NCBI GenBank assembly: GCA_028095005.1
Contig: CM051459.1
Span: 312,606,513-312,670,512 of the forward strand
Direction: 5' to 3'
Origin: Rhynchospora pubera
Lineage: Eukaryota; Streptophyta; Magnoliopsida; Poales; Cyperaceae
DNA length: 64,000 nucleotides
Below are positions 1 through 9,819 of this stretch, one piece after another. The translations under genes were made by a program, and so were the position numbers. Below the pieces are notes generated by a model that was given only the letters and a program-made list of their open reading frames with translations, did not search any database and was not told the origin of the DNA. Positions within the stretch are counted from its first letter, which is position 1. The number at the start of each line of letters is the position of its first letter.

Positions 1-360
1 AATGTACAGCAGTTCTAAGTGCTTCTTCTCTAATCCTTAAATTTTTTGTTTAGCTCTGTATACTTTATGGCTGTAATCCTTAAATTTTCTTCTTGGAATA
101 TCAACAAAGAGCATTCTTCTTTACTTTGCCTTCACTCTCTTCCTTTTCTCACCTGATCTGTGTATTATTGCTAGCTACTACTTGATGACGTTTACTATAT
201 GACAACACGAAATTCATGCCTATATATATGCAAATTATTAACGAAATGCAAAATAATTTAAATAAAGAGGAGTTCATGAAAATATACTTTGAACTTCTGA
301 TCCGTTTGAATGTTGAAAAGTGCGCGCGACTGAGAGTTAGATGAGTGAGGATGATATTTT
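1..360. other. AT-rich intergenic DNA, no gene seen
   Basis: No coding sequence, RNA gene or transposon terminus was recognised. The sequence is AT-rich with short repeats of a CTTAAATTTT-type motif near the left edge. Confidence 0.5.
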
Positions 361-369
361 ATTTATACA

Positions 370-697
370 TAACCATTCTGTAACGGTTATTTCCTAATAA
401 CCGTTACAGAATCACTAAAAAAATAAAAACAAAATTATTTGCCTCTATGTAACGGTTGTTGGATAATAACCGTTACAGAATATAAGAAATCTGTAACGGT
501 TATTATCCAACAACCGTTACAGAAGGTTGATGCATTTTTTTCCCTGACCATGACGGAAATGTTATTACGGTTGTTTCATAATAACCGTTACAGATTTGTG
601 GCGCCAATTTTCCCGCCTAATGCCTCACTATTCTGTAACGGTTATTTCAATAACCGTTACAGAAGTGCCGTTACAGAAGGTCCTTTTTCCCGTAGTG
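370..697. mobile_element. CACTA-type DNA transposon end with hairpin subterminal repeats
   Basis: The right edge reads TTTTTCCCGTAGTG (684-697), the reverse complement of the classic plant CACTA terminus CACTACGGGAAAAA. Inside it lie five near-palindromic units built on TAACGGTTATT/AATAACCGTTA at about 378-412, 448-479, 490-524, 556-593 and 633-663, plus a half unit at 665-679. CACTA transposases are known to bind short subterminal motifs of this sort arranged in both orientations. The opposite terminus was not found in the window, so this is one end or a truncated copy. The identification rests on the terminus and the iteron pattern; no transposase is encoded. Confidence 0.75.
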
Positions 698-2400
698 TTT
701 ATTGGAAGAGGGAGGGGCGGAGAGAAGAAATTGGAAGGCGAGGTGAAGGGAGGAGAGTAGGGTTGAGGGAGACGTGGTGCTGGATCAATTATCGGTGCAG
801 AGATTGGGAACTGGAACGGTTCTTCTAGGATGCGAATAAGAGAGGCGAAGGAGAGACGACTGACGATAGATTAGGAGAAGGGATGGAGACACGGATCTCG
901 GAGAGGCGGATCATCCGAGAGGAAGGAGGAGTAGGGTGGCGTGGTGTTGGCAGAAGAGGAGGCGGAGAGGCGGTATGAGGCGATCGCGTTGATTTTTCAC
1001 AGGATATATAATAGAAAGGAGAGGAAAGAGGAGTAGATGGAGCAGGCATCCATTCCAAACTTCGCAGGCACGTGTTCCGTATGTCCATTCCTTTCTGACT
1101 TCCCAGTGACTAAAGTAGGTAGTAAGATTTGAAGGAATTCAAAAATAAGCAGTGAACGAAACCCGAATTCTACGTTTCACCTCATTGAAATACGTTGTCG
1201 GGGGGTAAATTAAGTCAGAATTTTCGATTTCTATTGCCTGCTGAACAAGCTTAGCACCGAGTTACTGAGCTACAATTGACTTCTATGGAAGCTACGCCCT
1301 ACCATCTTCTCTCATAAGGGAAAGATCAGGAATCCAATTGACAGAACAGACGGAATAGCTAACTACTATTGACATCTTGGTGGACAGGCGGCAACGTTTT
1401 TCTTTTCTCCCTTCTGTCGCCGACAAGATAGAAGAAGAATAGAGAGGTGAACGAAGGAAGGAAGGAAGGCGGCGAAAACTTAATTAAATTGGTGAACGGA
1501 TCAGATCGATCAGCGAAAATTTTTGTACGGTTTCGATGCCGTGTCGTAAGAAAACTAAATAGCGGTGTAAGACACCCACGGATTTAATTAATACTACTAT
1601 AGATGTGAAACATATCATGTTGTAAATATAAAAAGTAATCTTGCTTGGAAAGAAAGAAGGGGTAGGCGTACGAGGGGGGGAGAGGATAAGGGAGGGCAAA
1701 ATGGAAGGAGACGTGGCGGGAGGAGGCCGGCGTTGGCCTCCCTCACCTAGATTTTCGGATCAGTGGGAAGAGTTCGCTGAGGCGGCTAGGAGTTCGCTCA
1801 ACAAATTTGTTTTTCCGACACAATTGAAACTTTTTTAGATAGTTATAATACGTATTTATTCTACTGAAACATAATATATAAATTTTTTCATATTGAATCT
1901 TCAGAATTATATATTTGGTTGTTAAAACATAAAGCTTCAATTCGCCAAATATATCACTTAATCTCTCTTCGGCTCTTCCCCATCCTAGTCTCTGTCCACC
2001 AGAAATTCATTCAATAGCAGCATACATGCAGTGCCTGCCTACGGGCTTTCTTTAAAAAAAAATGGCATAATGCAGTTGAGCTTCTGAGCAGGAGCGGATC
2101 CACAGGTAGGGCGGCTGGGGCTAGAGCTCCATCTATCATGGTTTATATATACAGATATGGGTTATGAACAAATTCAAATTGCAATTTTTCTTTTGATGTA
2201 TTTTGAATGGTTCATCAATTTTTTTTTATAATATGACTTTAAACTATATTTTTAGTATTGTATGAGATGGATATTTGATTAACTTATGTTGGTCTAATGT
2301 TCTTATAAATGCAGCCCCACCTAAATATTTTTTCTGCTTCTGAGTTAGCTCAAAATCGACCACGTACGTGTTGTATTTTCATTCCTCGGATTATTTTTTT
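698..2400. other. Purine-rich and mixed sequence without an intact gene
   Basis: From 698 to 1060 the plus strand is strongly purine-rich and comparatively GC-rich, resembling a 5' UTR or captured gene fragment read on the minus strand, but no recognisable protein is encoded. GC patches also occur around 1380-1480 and 1660-1800. The open frames here are short and biased by composition. A 49-bp piece (1601-1649) recurs inside an intron of the TTL gene. Confidence 0.4.
1601..1649. repeat. Dispersed repeat shared with TTL intron 4
   Basis: About 49 bp closely match 11821-11868 in the same orientation, including the shared run AAAGTAATCTTGCTTGGA. The flanking bases diverge quickly. It is probably a fragment of an unrecognised repeat family. 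Confidence 0.55.
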
Positions 2401-2592
2401 CGTTTGGATGGCTTCTTCCCGGAATAAAGAATAAGGAATAAGAAATAACCACTTTTTACCAATAAATTTATTTCTAACCATCCAAACTCTTCACAAAAGT
2501 TACATACTTCCCAATAAATTTATCCATTCCCAATAAATTTCTTCCCTTCTTCCTTCTTCCTACCTTATTCTCAACGCATCCAAACATAGCCA
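2401..2592 (+). mobile_element. Degenerate MITE of the CGTTTGGAT...ATCCAAAC family
   Basis: This stretch aligns along its length with the first half of the composite element at 51972-52307: CGTTTGGATGGCTTC at the left, a central CCATCCAAACTCTTCAC block, and GCATCCAAACATAGCC at the right. The left terminus is eroded and no target-site duplication is clear. It is non-coding. Confidence 0.6.
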
Positions 2593-2660
2593 TGGAAAGG
2601 AAGATGCTAATATTACAACAAATGGTTAACGAATGCGCCCGGCCCTGACTAATGCACTAT

Positions 2661-2816
2661 GGGTGCGTTTGGATCGTTGGAAGAAAGAAGAAGAAAAAGG
2701 AAGAAGAAAAAAAAAATTATAAACAATCCAAACTCATCACAAAGTTACATACTTCCTAATATTTCTTCTCACTTCTTCCCTTCTTCCCTTCTTCCCACAC
2801 CTATCCAAACGGAGCC
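2661..2816 (+). mobile_element. MITE, GGGTGCGTTTGGAT family, TSD TAT
   Basis: The terminal inverted repeats are GGGTGCGTTTGGAT and ATCCAAACGGAGCC. The direct repeat TAT flanks the element (2658-2660 and 2817-2819). The interior begins with a purine-rich AAGAAGAAG stretch, then CAATCCAAACTC and a pyrimidine-rich right arm. It is one of about ten copies of this family in the window and encodes nothing. Confidence 0.8.
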
Positions 2817-2997
2817 TATGAGAGCAAAGTGGTGGTGCGATCTCCAGCGACTAATTTAATTCCCTATACTACCGACTAGATACAGCAAATGATTCTAATT
2901 TGTCCCCCATTAATTGGATCCGCTCGTAGATTCTACTAGATTCATAGCAAGTCATGATAGACGGATTGTTTGGTGCGCCTTCGAATCGTTACAAGCA

Positions 2998-3007
2998 CTA
3001 TAAATAC
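2998..3007 (+). promoter_or_regulatory. TATA box of the WAK-like locus
   Basis: ACTATAAATA lies about 70 bp upstream of the ATG at 3078. A start about 30 bp downstream would leave a 5' leader of roughly 45 bp. The spacing and context fit a plant core promoter. Confidence 0.5.
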
Positions 3008-3077
3008 ACAACTTTTGTTTGGATTAATTACTTCAAGTCATTAGGAGAGGGCAATTAAACACATTAAGAAAGAACAT

Positions 3078-3248
3078 ATGGCTTCCCTTCCGTTCTTCAA
3101 CCTCACCCTACTGACAGCTCCACTGTTGCTACTGCTGCTGCTTGCTTCTTCAACTTCGCCGGTGGCCCAGCTGATACAACTACAACCACAACCTGGGTGC
3201 CCAACCAAATGTGGTGACGTCGAGGTACATTTTATATATAGTCTATAG
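3078..3248 (+). pseudogene. Orphan first exon of a wall-associated-kinase-like receptor
   Basis: The frame starts MASLPFF, continues with a leucine-rich hydrophobic signal peptide ending near SSTSPVAQ, and then reads GCPTKCGDVE (residues 40-49). This cysteine-bearing motif opens the GUB_WAK_bind extracellular domain of wall-associated kinases, which bind pectin at the cell wall. In that family the next residues are normally a PYPFGI-like block. Here the frame instead runs out of homology at GAG|GTACAT (3224/3225) and stops at 3246-3248. The break could be a splice donor leading to a distant exon, or truncation by rearrangement. No EGF, transmembrane or kinase exon was found downstream. A TATA box precedes it, so the 5' end looks genuine. 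The motif assignment is firm for so short a sequence; the pseudogene status is inferred. Confidence 0.55.
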
Positions 3249-3505
3249 TATATCTTTTAAATTTATGAATTTTCTTTCTTTTATTATTGTCAAATGCCGC
3301 GTACTTTTATCATGAATTTAATTAATTGACTAGTTTACATATACACTAGAACAATTAAAGATGCAAAAATTGCATATGGCCAGTGCGCAAGTATACGACG
3401 GAATAGCGCACGCCATTTTATTAAGACGAAATTGGCTACATACCCCTCTAATTTTCTCTATTTAAAAATTTATCCCTCAAATCATTAAATTTAAATATTT
3501 CTCCC

Positions 3506-3509
3506 AATA

Positions 3510-3547
<38 letters not shown>

Positions 3548-3564
3548 TAATAACAATAATAATA
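3506..3564. repeat. (AAT)n microsatellite
   Basis: An AAT trinucleotide run of about 59 bp with two AAC interruptions. It produces meaningless leucine-rich frames on the minus strand. Confidence 0.9.
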
Positions 3565-4670
3565 GATATGTATCCTTATCATTAATTATAATAACAATTG
3601 TTTCGAGAAAGGTTTGAGTACCTTTTACCAAAAAAAAAAAAACATGTGAAATACATGTCACAATAATATGTATGAAATATGTCAAAAACAAAAGGCAGGT
3701 AAAACCTGTGAAAACAAAAAGGCTCTTGCAACAAGAGACCAAAAGTTATCATTGGACAGGTCAAGCATGGAGACTGATGGGCAAGGTCAATGGTCGAAGC
3801 AAAACACAAATCTGTGGACGTGAGGACACAAAGGATCTGGTCCGCACATGCATACATCTTTTTTGTGTAAGAGCTTTATTTTTGTTATAAATTATTTACT
3901 GAATAATAGCCTGCCTATGTTCTATAAAGGAGGCACATACCTTTTGTAAGATAGAAAAAATTGAAATGAAATAAAAATAGTGTGCGTGTGTAGAGGTGGA
4001 TGTAGGTACATATTGTATCGAACCACGTTAAATCATTGTGTCAACTTGTGTGATTGATCTTGTTTACAAAATCCAATCGAAAGATTCACTATTATAGATG
4101 TACCTCGATGTCAAAGTCAAAATGCAACAATTTGGTTACAAATCAGCCAAGGAAGTTGATCAAGAAGTTCATCCTAGCAACACACTTAGTTGAGAAATTC
4201 GGACAAGATGATCGGCCGAGAAAATTGCCTGTCGAAATGAAAACTGTCGGACAAGATAAAGAAAAAAAAAATACCAACTCATCTAGAACCAAGGAAAAGA
4301 CATCAAAAGAAAACCTAGAGGTGAGATGCGGGGACAAGAGACCAGGATACTAATAGTTTGTAAGCTCTGGCTACAAGATAAGGCTAAGAAAGAAAGCCAA
4401 GGGCCGGGTGAGGAAATCTTTTAATTTCAAAATGTCTCTCAACACAAAAGAAATGTCGGTGGAGTTGGAGAGATGATCCAAAATCTGTCGAGCCATGCAA
4501 GTGTTAAGTGTAGCACCAAGCTGGCCCAAACAGACTGCTGTGGATACCGTTCACCTGGCGAAGTGCAATGGTGTTTGAGATTAATTATCCCTAACCCTCC
4601 GTTAGACCGTTCAACTTTGGAAGAGTACATTTTGACCAAGCACACGCACACACTTGTTAACCTCCCCGCG
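3565..4670. other. Intergenic DNA, no gene recognised
   Basis: Several short open frames occur (for example near 3672-3890 and 4054-4353), but none shows a recognisable domain, a good start context or splice structure. Confidence 0.45.
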
Positions 4671-4686
4671 CCCCCCCCCCCCCCCC
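4671..4686. repeat. Poly-C homopolymer
   Basis: Sixteen consecutive C follow GCG and precede ACCCC. The length is prone to sequencing error. Confidence 0.85.
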
Positions 4687-4726
4687 ACCCCAACTCACAC
4701 GCACAAGCACAAATAATAATAATAAT

Positions 4727-4891
4727 GGATGCGTTTGGATCGTTGGAAGAAAGAAGAAGAATAATGAAGAAGAAGAAAAAAAATTATAAACAATCCAAAC
4801 TCTTCACAAAGTTACATATTTCCCAATACTTCTTCCCACTTCTTCCCTTCTTTCCTTCTTCCCTTCTTCTCACACGTATCCAAACGGAGCC
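4727..4891 (+). mobile_element. MITE, GGGTGCGTTTGGAT family, TSD AAT
   Basis: It starts GGATGCGTTTGGATCG, ends ATCCAAACGGAGCC, and is flanked by AAT on both sides (4724-4726 and 4892-4894). The internal CAATCCAAACTCTTCACAAA block is shared with the other copies. Confidence 0.8.
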
Positions 4892-4894
4892 AAT

Positions 4895-5920
4895 AATAAG
4901 AGATCATCAGGCTTGATCCACGTGGTTAGTGAGCCTGTGGCAACCTAATAGCCTGCATGAGGACGTGGCTGCTCGAACTCGAAAGTGCCGCTCTGAACAA
5001 AATCAACCCGGCACCAACCGGTACATCTGGATCTTCTGATATAAAATCAACATTATAGATCTGGACCTTCAATCTTTCTTTAATTTGTATATATTTGCTG
5101 TTGAAACAAGTACTTTTTTGTACAGAAAGCAATAAAAAATATATATACACATGAACGTGTTGTATTTTGGAATTTTCTAAAATACCGGATCCTTGTATGC
5201 GTCTCGTACTCGATATGATATTTGTATTGATATTAATGACATGTGGAGGTCACCAATTAAGAAGATAGAGGACCCCGCCGCAAAACTAGCTAGCTATAAA
5301 CTTAGAGATGTAATATTTGATTTTATTGGCTCATCTTAATGTGATAGTTTGTGACTGTCAGAAGTATATATCGGTACAATTTTTAGTCAGGAATCAGACC
5401 AAATAATGGTGTTATAACTCGGATCTGATTGGGTGCTCGAATGAATGCATTCAATGCATTAACGTATCTATCCAAAGTAGCAACCAGATATACTCGCTCT
5501 CTAGACTCTACTCCTGGTCCTGGTTCTTCAAAAAGCTCCATATCTCCCAGCTTTTTGACCCCCCACAAAACCTAGTACTCGATATCTTCATTGCTACCGA
5601 ATTACCGTTGAGGTCAATCAGGAGATTTTTAGGAACCGACGGTGCCGAGTTTAGTTTGACTTTTGAGTCAACAAATTAATATGTAGATCTTGCATTGCCA
5701 AATAATTTTGGACTTAACAGAATCACCACTATCTCCCTAACTTTGTGATAGCCCCTCCTTAGATCCCTATTGCAGATTGTACGGTTCATTTGATTAGTGT
5801 TTCAATTTGCTTTTTTGTTGAACTATTTTAATTTAAAATTGGACTGTTCATGAGGCATATTATTTGTCATCGCTTATGTCCAAATTGATAAGCACTATCA
5901 GATATTATTTGTCATCGCTT
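4895..5920. other. Intergenic DNA, no gene recognised
   Basis: Unique-looking AT-rich sequence. The short open frames on the minus strand at 4926-5150 and 5383-5568 have no recognisable features. Confidence 0.4.
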
Positions 5921-5924
5921 CGTA

Positions 5925-6150
5925 TTTTCAAATTTTAAATTTCAAAATTCATATTTTAAATTTCAAATTTCAAATTTTAAATTTAGAAATTTCAAATTTC
6001 AAATTTTAAATTTTCCAATTAAATATTTTCAAATTTCAAATTTTAATATTTTCAAAATTTTTTATTTCAACTTTTAAAATCTTCAAATTTTCAGATTTTT
6101 TAAATTTCATCTTTTTTAAATTTCAAAATTTAAAATTCCAAGATTTAAAA
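5925..6150. repeat. AAATTT-rich low-complexity tract
   Basis: A degenerate array of TTCAAATTTTAAA-type words. Because AAATTT is self-complementary, the tract can fold back on itself over most of its length. No unit of fixed length was seen. Confidence 0.7.
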
Positions 6151-6359
6151 TTTTCGAATTCTAAAATATCTAGATTAAATGAATGTTATAGGTGAATGCA
6201 TTCACTTATCACTAACTTTAACCTATCATGCCAAGTAATAATTACTAAATTTAAGTTAGTATATACTAATTTTTACTAACTTTAACCTCAAACACTAACC
6301 CAAAAATTCTAACTTTAACCATTGATCCCACAAAATTTTGACATTACCAAAGGCCCCCG

Positions 6360-7250
6360 TTTGCTTTTTTACGGTATTGAGAAAACCATATATCCTGAAT
6401 GAAAGATGAACAGTGCCGGGCTTTGTTGTACTGTTTCTTATCAGTGTGGTTCTTTATGTGGTGGGTTATTTTTCCACTGAGACAACGACTCCGTTCGATT
6501 GTTGCATGTGTTTTTGTATTGTCCGGGCCATTTTTGATCGACTTTGGGCAGGGCAGCAGTTCGATTAAATAATTTTGTGGACTAAGTCTTCTAAGGTTGT
6601 TGTAGGCCTGCTCTTAGTTTCTGCTTTTGTGGGTTCAATTCATGTGAAATGGTGTTTTTAATTGGTGCGCCTTGCATTGGTGGTTTGGGTTTTCAACTCA
6701 TTGTTTTAATGTGGCCAACTTGGGTGTGGGTCTTCCAATGACTGTAAGTCGATTTTTATGCTTATTGTAATCCGCTACATGGTGTCCCTCTTGACATTGA
6801 CCGCAGGGTACTTGCTCATTAGGGTTGGATCGTAGGCATGTTTCACACATTACGGGTGTACACTGAACAATCTTGCGAGAAATGTACCCCTGCCGTGTGG
6901 GCCCGCCAGAGATACGGTGTGTGGTTGTTGATTGTTGGGGGTGTATGCAATATGGACGACGCAGTGCGGTCAGTCTATGATTTTCCTTATTTCTCTCGGG
7001 CAACCATGTGCAGAAGAAAGCTTTATGGGACCTAGTCTTGCTGAATTCTGTAATATGCTTGGACACGTTCTAAAGGGTCGTGTCTTTTGTTGTTGTGCAT
7101 GCACTGCTGGGTGGAACCGAATATTCCATGGTTTATAGGCTTGCTTGGCAGTACGTGTTTAGGACTGTTACAACTTGCCGCCCAGCCGATGGAACTATAG
7201 ACTGCTTTCTTATCAACTCTTAGTCTCTTATCAATCATTCAACTTCGTCC
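6360..7250 (-). other. Unidentified less AT-rich block with a cysteine-containing frame
   Basis: This block is clearly less AT-rich than its surroundings. On the minus strand the frame 7066-6698 contains CETC, about a dozen residues, and then CGQCQEGHH, loosely reminiscent of zinc-knuckle or zinc-ribbon spacing but missing the last cysteine of a CCHC knuckle. There is no convincing start, no promoter, and no match to a protein I recognise. It could be a decayed transposon gag or a captured gene fragment. Confidence 0.25.
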
Positions 7251-7920
7251 TTCTAAATGAAACTATGGGTGACCCAGTGCCGCTTTATTCTAACAAATTG
7301 AAGATACAGAACCACGTTGTGCTGATCAGAATAAAAACAAACTATTCGACTCTTCACAAACCGACATTTTCTTAAAAAACATACAGTCCAACACTGAATA
7401 TATATATCAACGACATTTCTATATATATATTTCATTTTCACCGGGCCCAACAACTGCACGATAACAGCACCCAATACAAAGTAAAACATCAACGAATGTG
7501 GAGCCGCGACTTAAGCATCTAGTTTACAAATAAAATTAGAAAGCGTGAAAAATTCAGAAAGAACTATCAAATATTGTTGCTCTTTTTCCAATTATAAAAG
7601 AGGAATAAATGAAAATATATGATTACATTTTCATGGTTAAGTTTATGTGGCTTGGAAAGACAATAATAAAAGTTTAATTGTAACGAATGCTTCTTTCCCC
7701 TTTCGAGCTTAATGCCCCAAGTTAAGAATTATTTCTTAAGAAGAGAGAAAGAGAAGACATAATCAATTGAATCTCAGAGTCAGAGAAATTTATTTGTAAA
7801 CATCATAAGGCACAAAAAATGTATTAATCATTTTTCCTATGGCAAGAAATTAAATTAGAGCTGCTTTAGTTCTAGCGTACTACTAATAATCTGGGCTTGC
7901 CGTAGTGTTGTACTATGGGA
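7251..7920. other. Intergenic DNA, no gene recognised
   Basis: AT-rich sequence with only short composition-driven open frames and no transposon termini. Confidence 0.4.
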
Positions 7921-7924
7921 TGAC

Positions 7925-8165
7925 CATTTCGATTGCATTTTCGAAACGAAACGGTTAAAGATTTTATTTGCGTTTCAAAAATAAAACAGTTAACGTAAGT
8001 TTGAAACGGTTTCGTCCATTTGTATTTTTATGGTATTTTCGTGATTTCGATCGTTTTGTCCAAAACGAAACGGTTAATGCAAATGATTGTCAGTTTCGTA
8101 TCCAAAACGTAACGATCAACGCAACAGTCCATTTGCGTGGTCGTTTTAGACGTTATGCACCCCTA
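7925..8165. mobile_element. Probable hAT fragment with AAACGG-type subterminal motifs
   Basis: At least seven copies of AAACGG/CGTTT words in both orientations lead to a right edge GCACCCCTA, whose complement TAGGGGTGC resembles Ac-type hAT termini. AAACGG-like motifs are the known subterminal binding words of Ac. The left end is not certain, and no 8-bp duplication was found, so this may be a fragment. Confidence 0.45.
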
Positions 8166-8503
8166 ACTATGGCCTTGTGCCTAAGGGAGCCCGAATCTAA
8201 GCTTACTTGAAAATCATTTAATAGCTTAAAGTTGCGCTTCTAATTAAATTCAGAATCAAGTCAATCAACCGAGTGCTGTATTTTAATTCCGCAAATTTAT
8301 TTTCCTCTTTCAGGAAAAGTAATATACAGGAAAGTTAGAAGTTAATTTACCGATTGCACCGTACTGTGTAGTCGTTAAAATTGAGTTCATAAGTAGTGGT
8401 GTTTATCACCTCTACCTGCTCTGTCATTGCTTATTAACACTCACACGATGCATCATACTTACCTCGTTTCGTTGTGTATAATTAAGGAAATTTCAAAATA
8501 TAA

Positions 8504-9097
8504 TAGGGTTGTCAATGAAATAAGTCTATCCGTTTATCCAACCCGTACCGTACCGTATAAGACGGGTATGGGTAAAATTTTATTTTCGTTAAGTTAACGG
8601 GTACGGGTACGGATATGGGTAAGGAAATTTTTTCGTTAATTTAACGGATACAGGTACGAGTAAAAACTATTTCGTACCAGTTTTCATATCGGATAATTGC
8701 CACAATTAAAAAGATACAATTACATGATACATATGGCATCTTATATTGCGTGATTGGTAAAAAATATTGCTAGATTTTATTTAAGATCTATAATTCTTTC
8801 CATTCAGTGTACAATAAAATAAAAAAGCAAAAACCTAAAATATCCACCATCATTGTTACACTTTATTAATATACTTATTGATATAATTCATTTATATAAA
8901 GTGTACAAATTTTATTATTATTATATTTATTTTTTACCGTTACCGTAACCGTACCGTTAATTCTTAACGGGTACGGATAAGGTACGGGTAAAGCTATTTT
9001 AACGAGTATGGATATGGGTACAGGTAAAGAAAAATTTAACGGGTGTGGATATGAAAATACATTCTACCGTATCGTACCGAACCCATTGACAGCCCTG
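8504..9097. mobile_element. Non-autonomous hAT element, 594 bp, near-match 8-bp TSD
   Basis: The termini are TAGGGTTGTCAATG at the left and CATTGACAGCCCTG at the right, inverted with one or two mismatches. The flanks AAATATAA (8496-8503) and TGATATAA (9098-9105) agree at 6 of 8 positions, as expected for an aged 8-bp hAT duplication. Both ends carry dense GGTACGGGTA/TACCGT subterminal iterons separated by an AT-rich core. There is no transposase coding. Confidence 0.75.
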
Positions 9098-9205
9098 TGA
9101 TATAAGACTATAAGATTCTGCAAGTAGTGCACAAAATAGCAAAGTGTTTTTTCTGCCTAAAATATTGCAAAGTTACAATCATATAATGCTATTTTTGCTT
9201 GCACT

Positions 9206-9811
9206 TAAGGGTGAAAACGGTGCGGGTAAACTCCGCACCGAACCGCATTCAAATCCGAAAAATATGCTTAATATCTGAACCATATATCCGTATTCGTATC
9301 CGACAAAAAAATATGGATGCGGATATGGTTTGACTACTATCCGATCGGTATCCGTATCCGACAGAAAAATTCGTTATCCGATCCGTATTTGGTCTTTATC
9401 CGAACTGTTTTCACCCTTAATTAAATCAAAGACACAAGATAATAAACTTAATTACTCCTCTAGCACCTATAGAAAAGACTTTTGATTTAATAAACTAAAT
9501 TTTTACTAGTTAGATTGACTTAAAATAACATTTTGGCAATATAATAACATAATATAATAACATAATATGATGATAATATGAAATTAATTATTTTTTTTCT
9601 TAATTTATATATATCTATTTTAATATCTAAAATATATTCGTATTCGTATCCGTATCCTGAAATATCCGATTCGTATTCGTATTCGTTTAACATCTGATCC
9701 GTATTCATATCCGAACATATCCATATTCGTATTCTAATCCGGAAAAAAAAATATGGATATGGATATGGTATGACCACTATCCAAACCGTATCCGATCCGT
9801 TTTCATCCCTA
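9206..9811. mobile_element. Non-autonomous Ac-like hAT element, 606 bp, perfect 8-bp TSD
   Basis: It begins TAAGGGTGAAAACGG and ends CCGTTTTCATCCCTA; the complement of the latter, TAGGGATGAAAACGG, is the textbook Ac/hAT terminus. CTTGCACT flanks it exactly on both sides (9198-9205 and 9812-9819). The interior is full of TATCCG/CGTATTCG iterons. A second right-end-like sequence, CTGTTTTCACCCTTA, lies inside at about 9405-9419. It encodes no transposase. Confidence 0.88.
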
Positions 9812-9819
9812 CTTGCACT

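Noticed and set aside
439..828. Plus-strand open frame of 129 codons
   Set aside because: It runs through the CACTA hairpin iterons and the purine-rich tract; repeated peptide words come from the DNA repeats, not a protein.
1190..1300. tRNA-like A-box words on the minus strand (TAGCTCAGTAAC)
   Set aside because: No B box at the right distance, no cloverleaf, no poly(A) or duplication.
3491..3742. Leucine-rich minus-strand frame
   Set aside because: Product of the AAT microsatellite.
9206..9419. A separate 214-bp hAT element
   Set aside because: The internal right end has no matching 8-bp duplication here; the duplication fits the 606-bp unit only.
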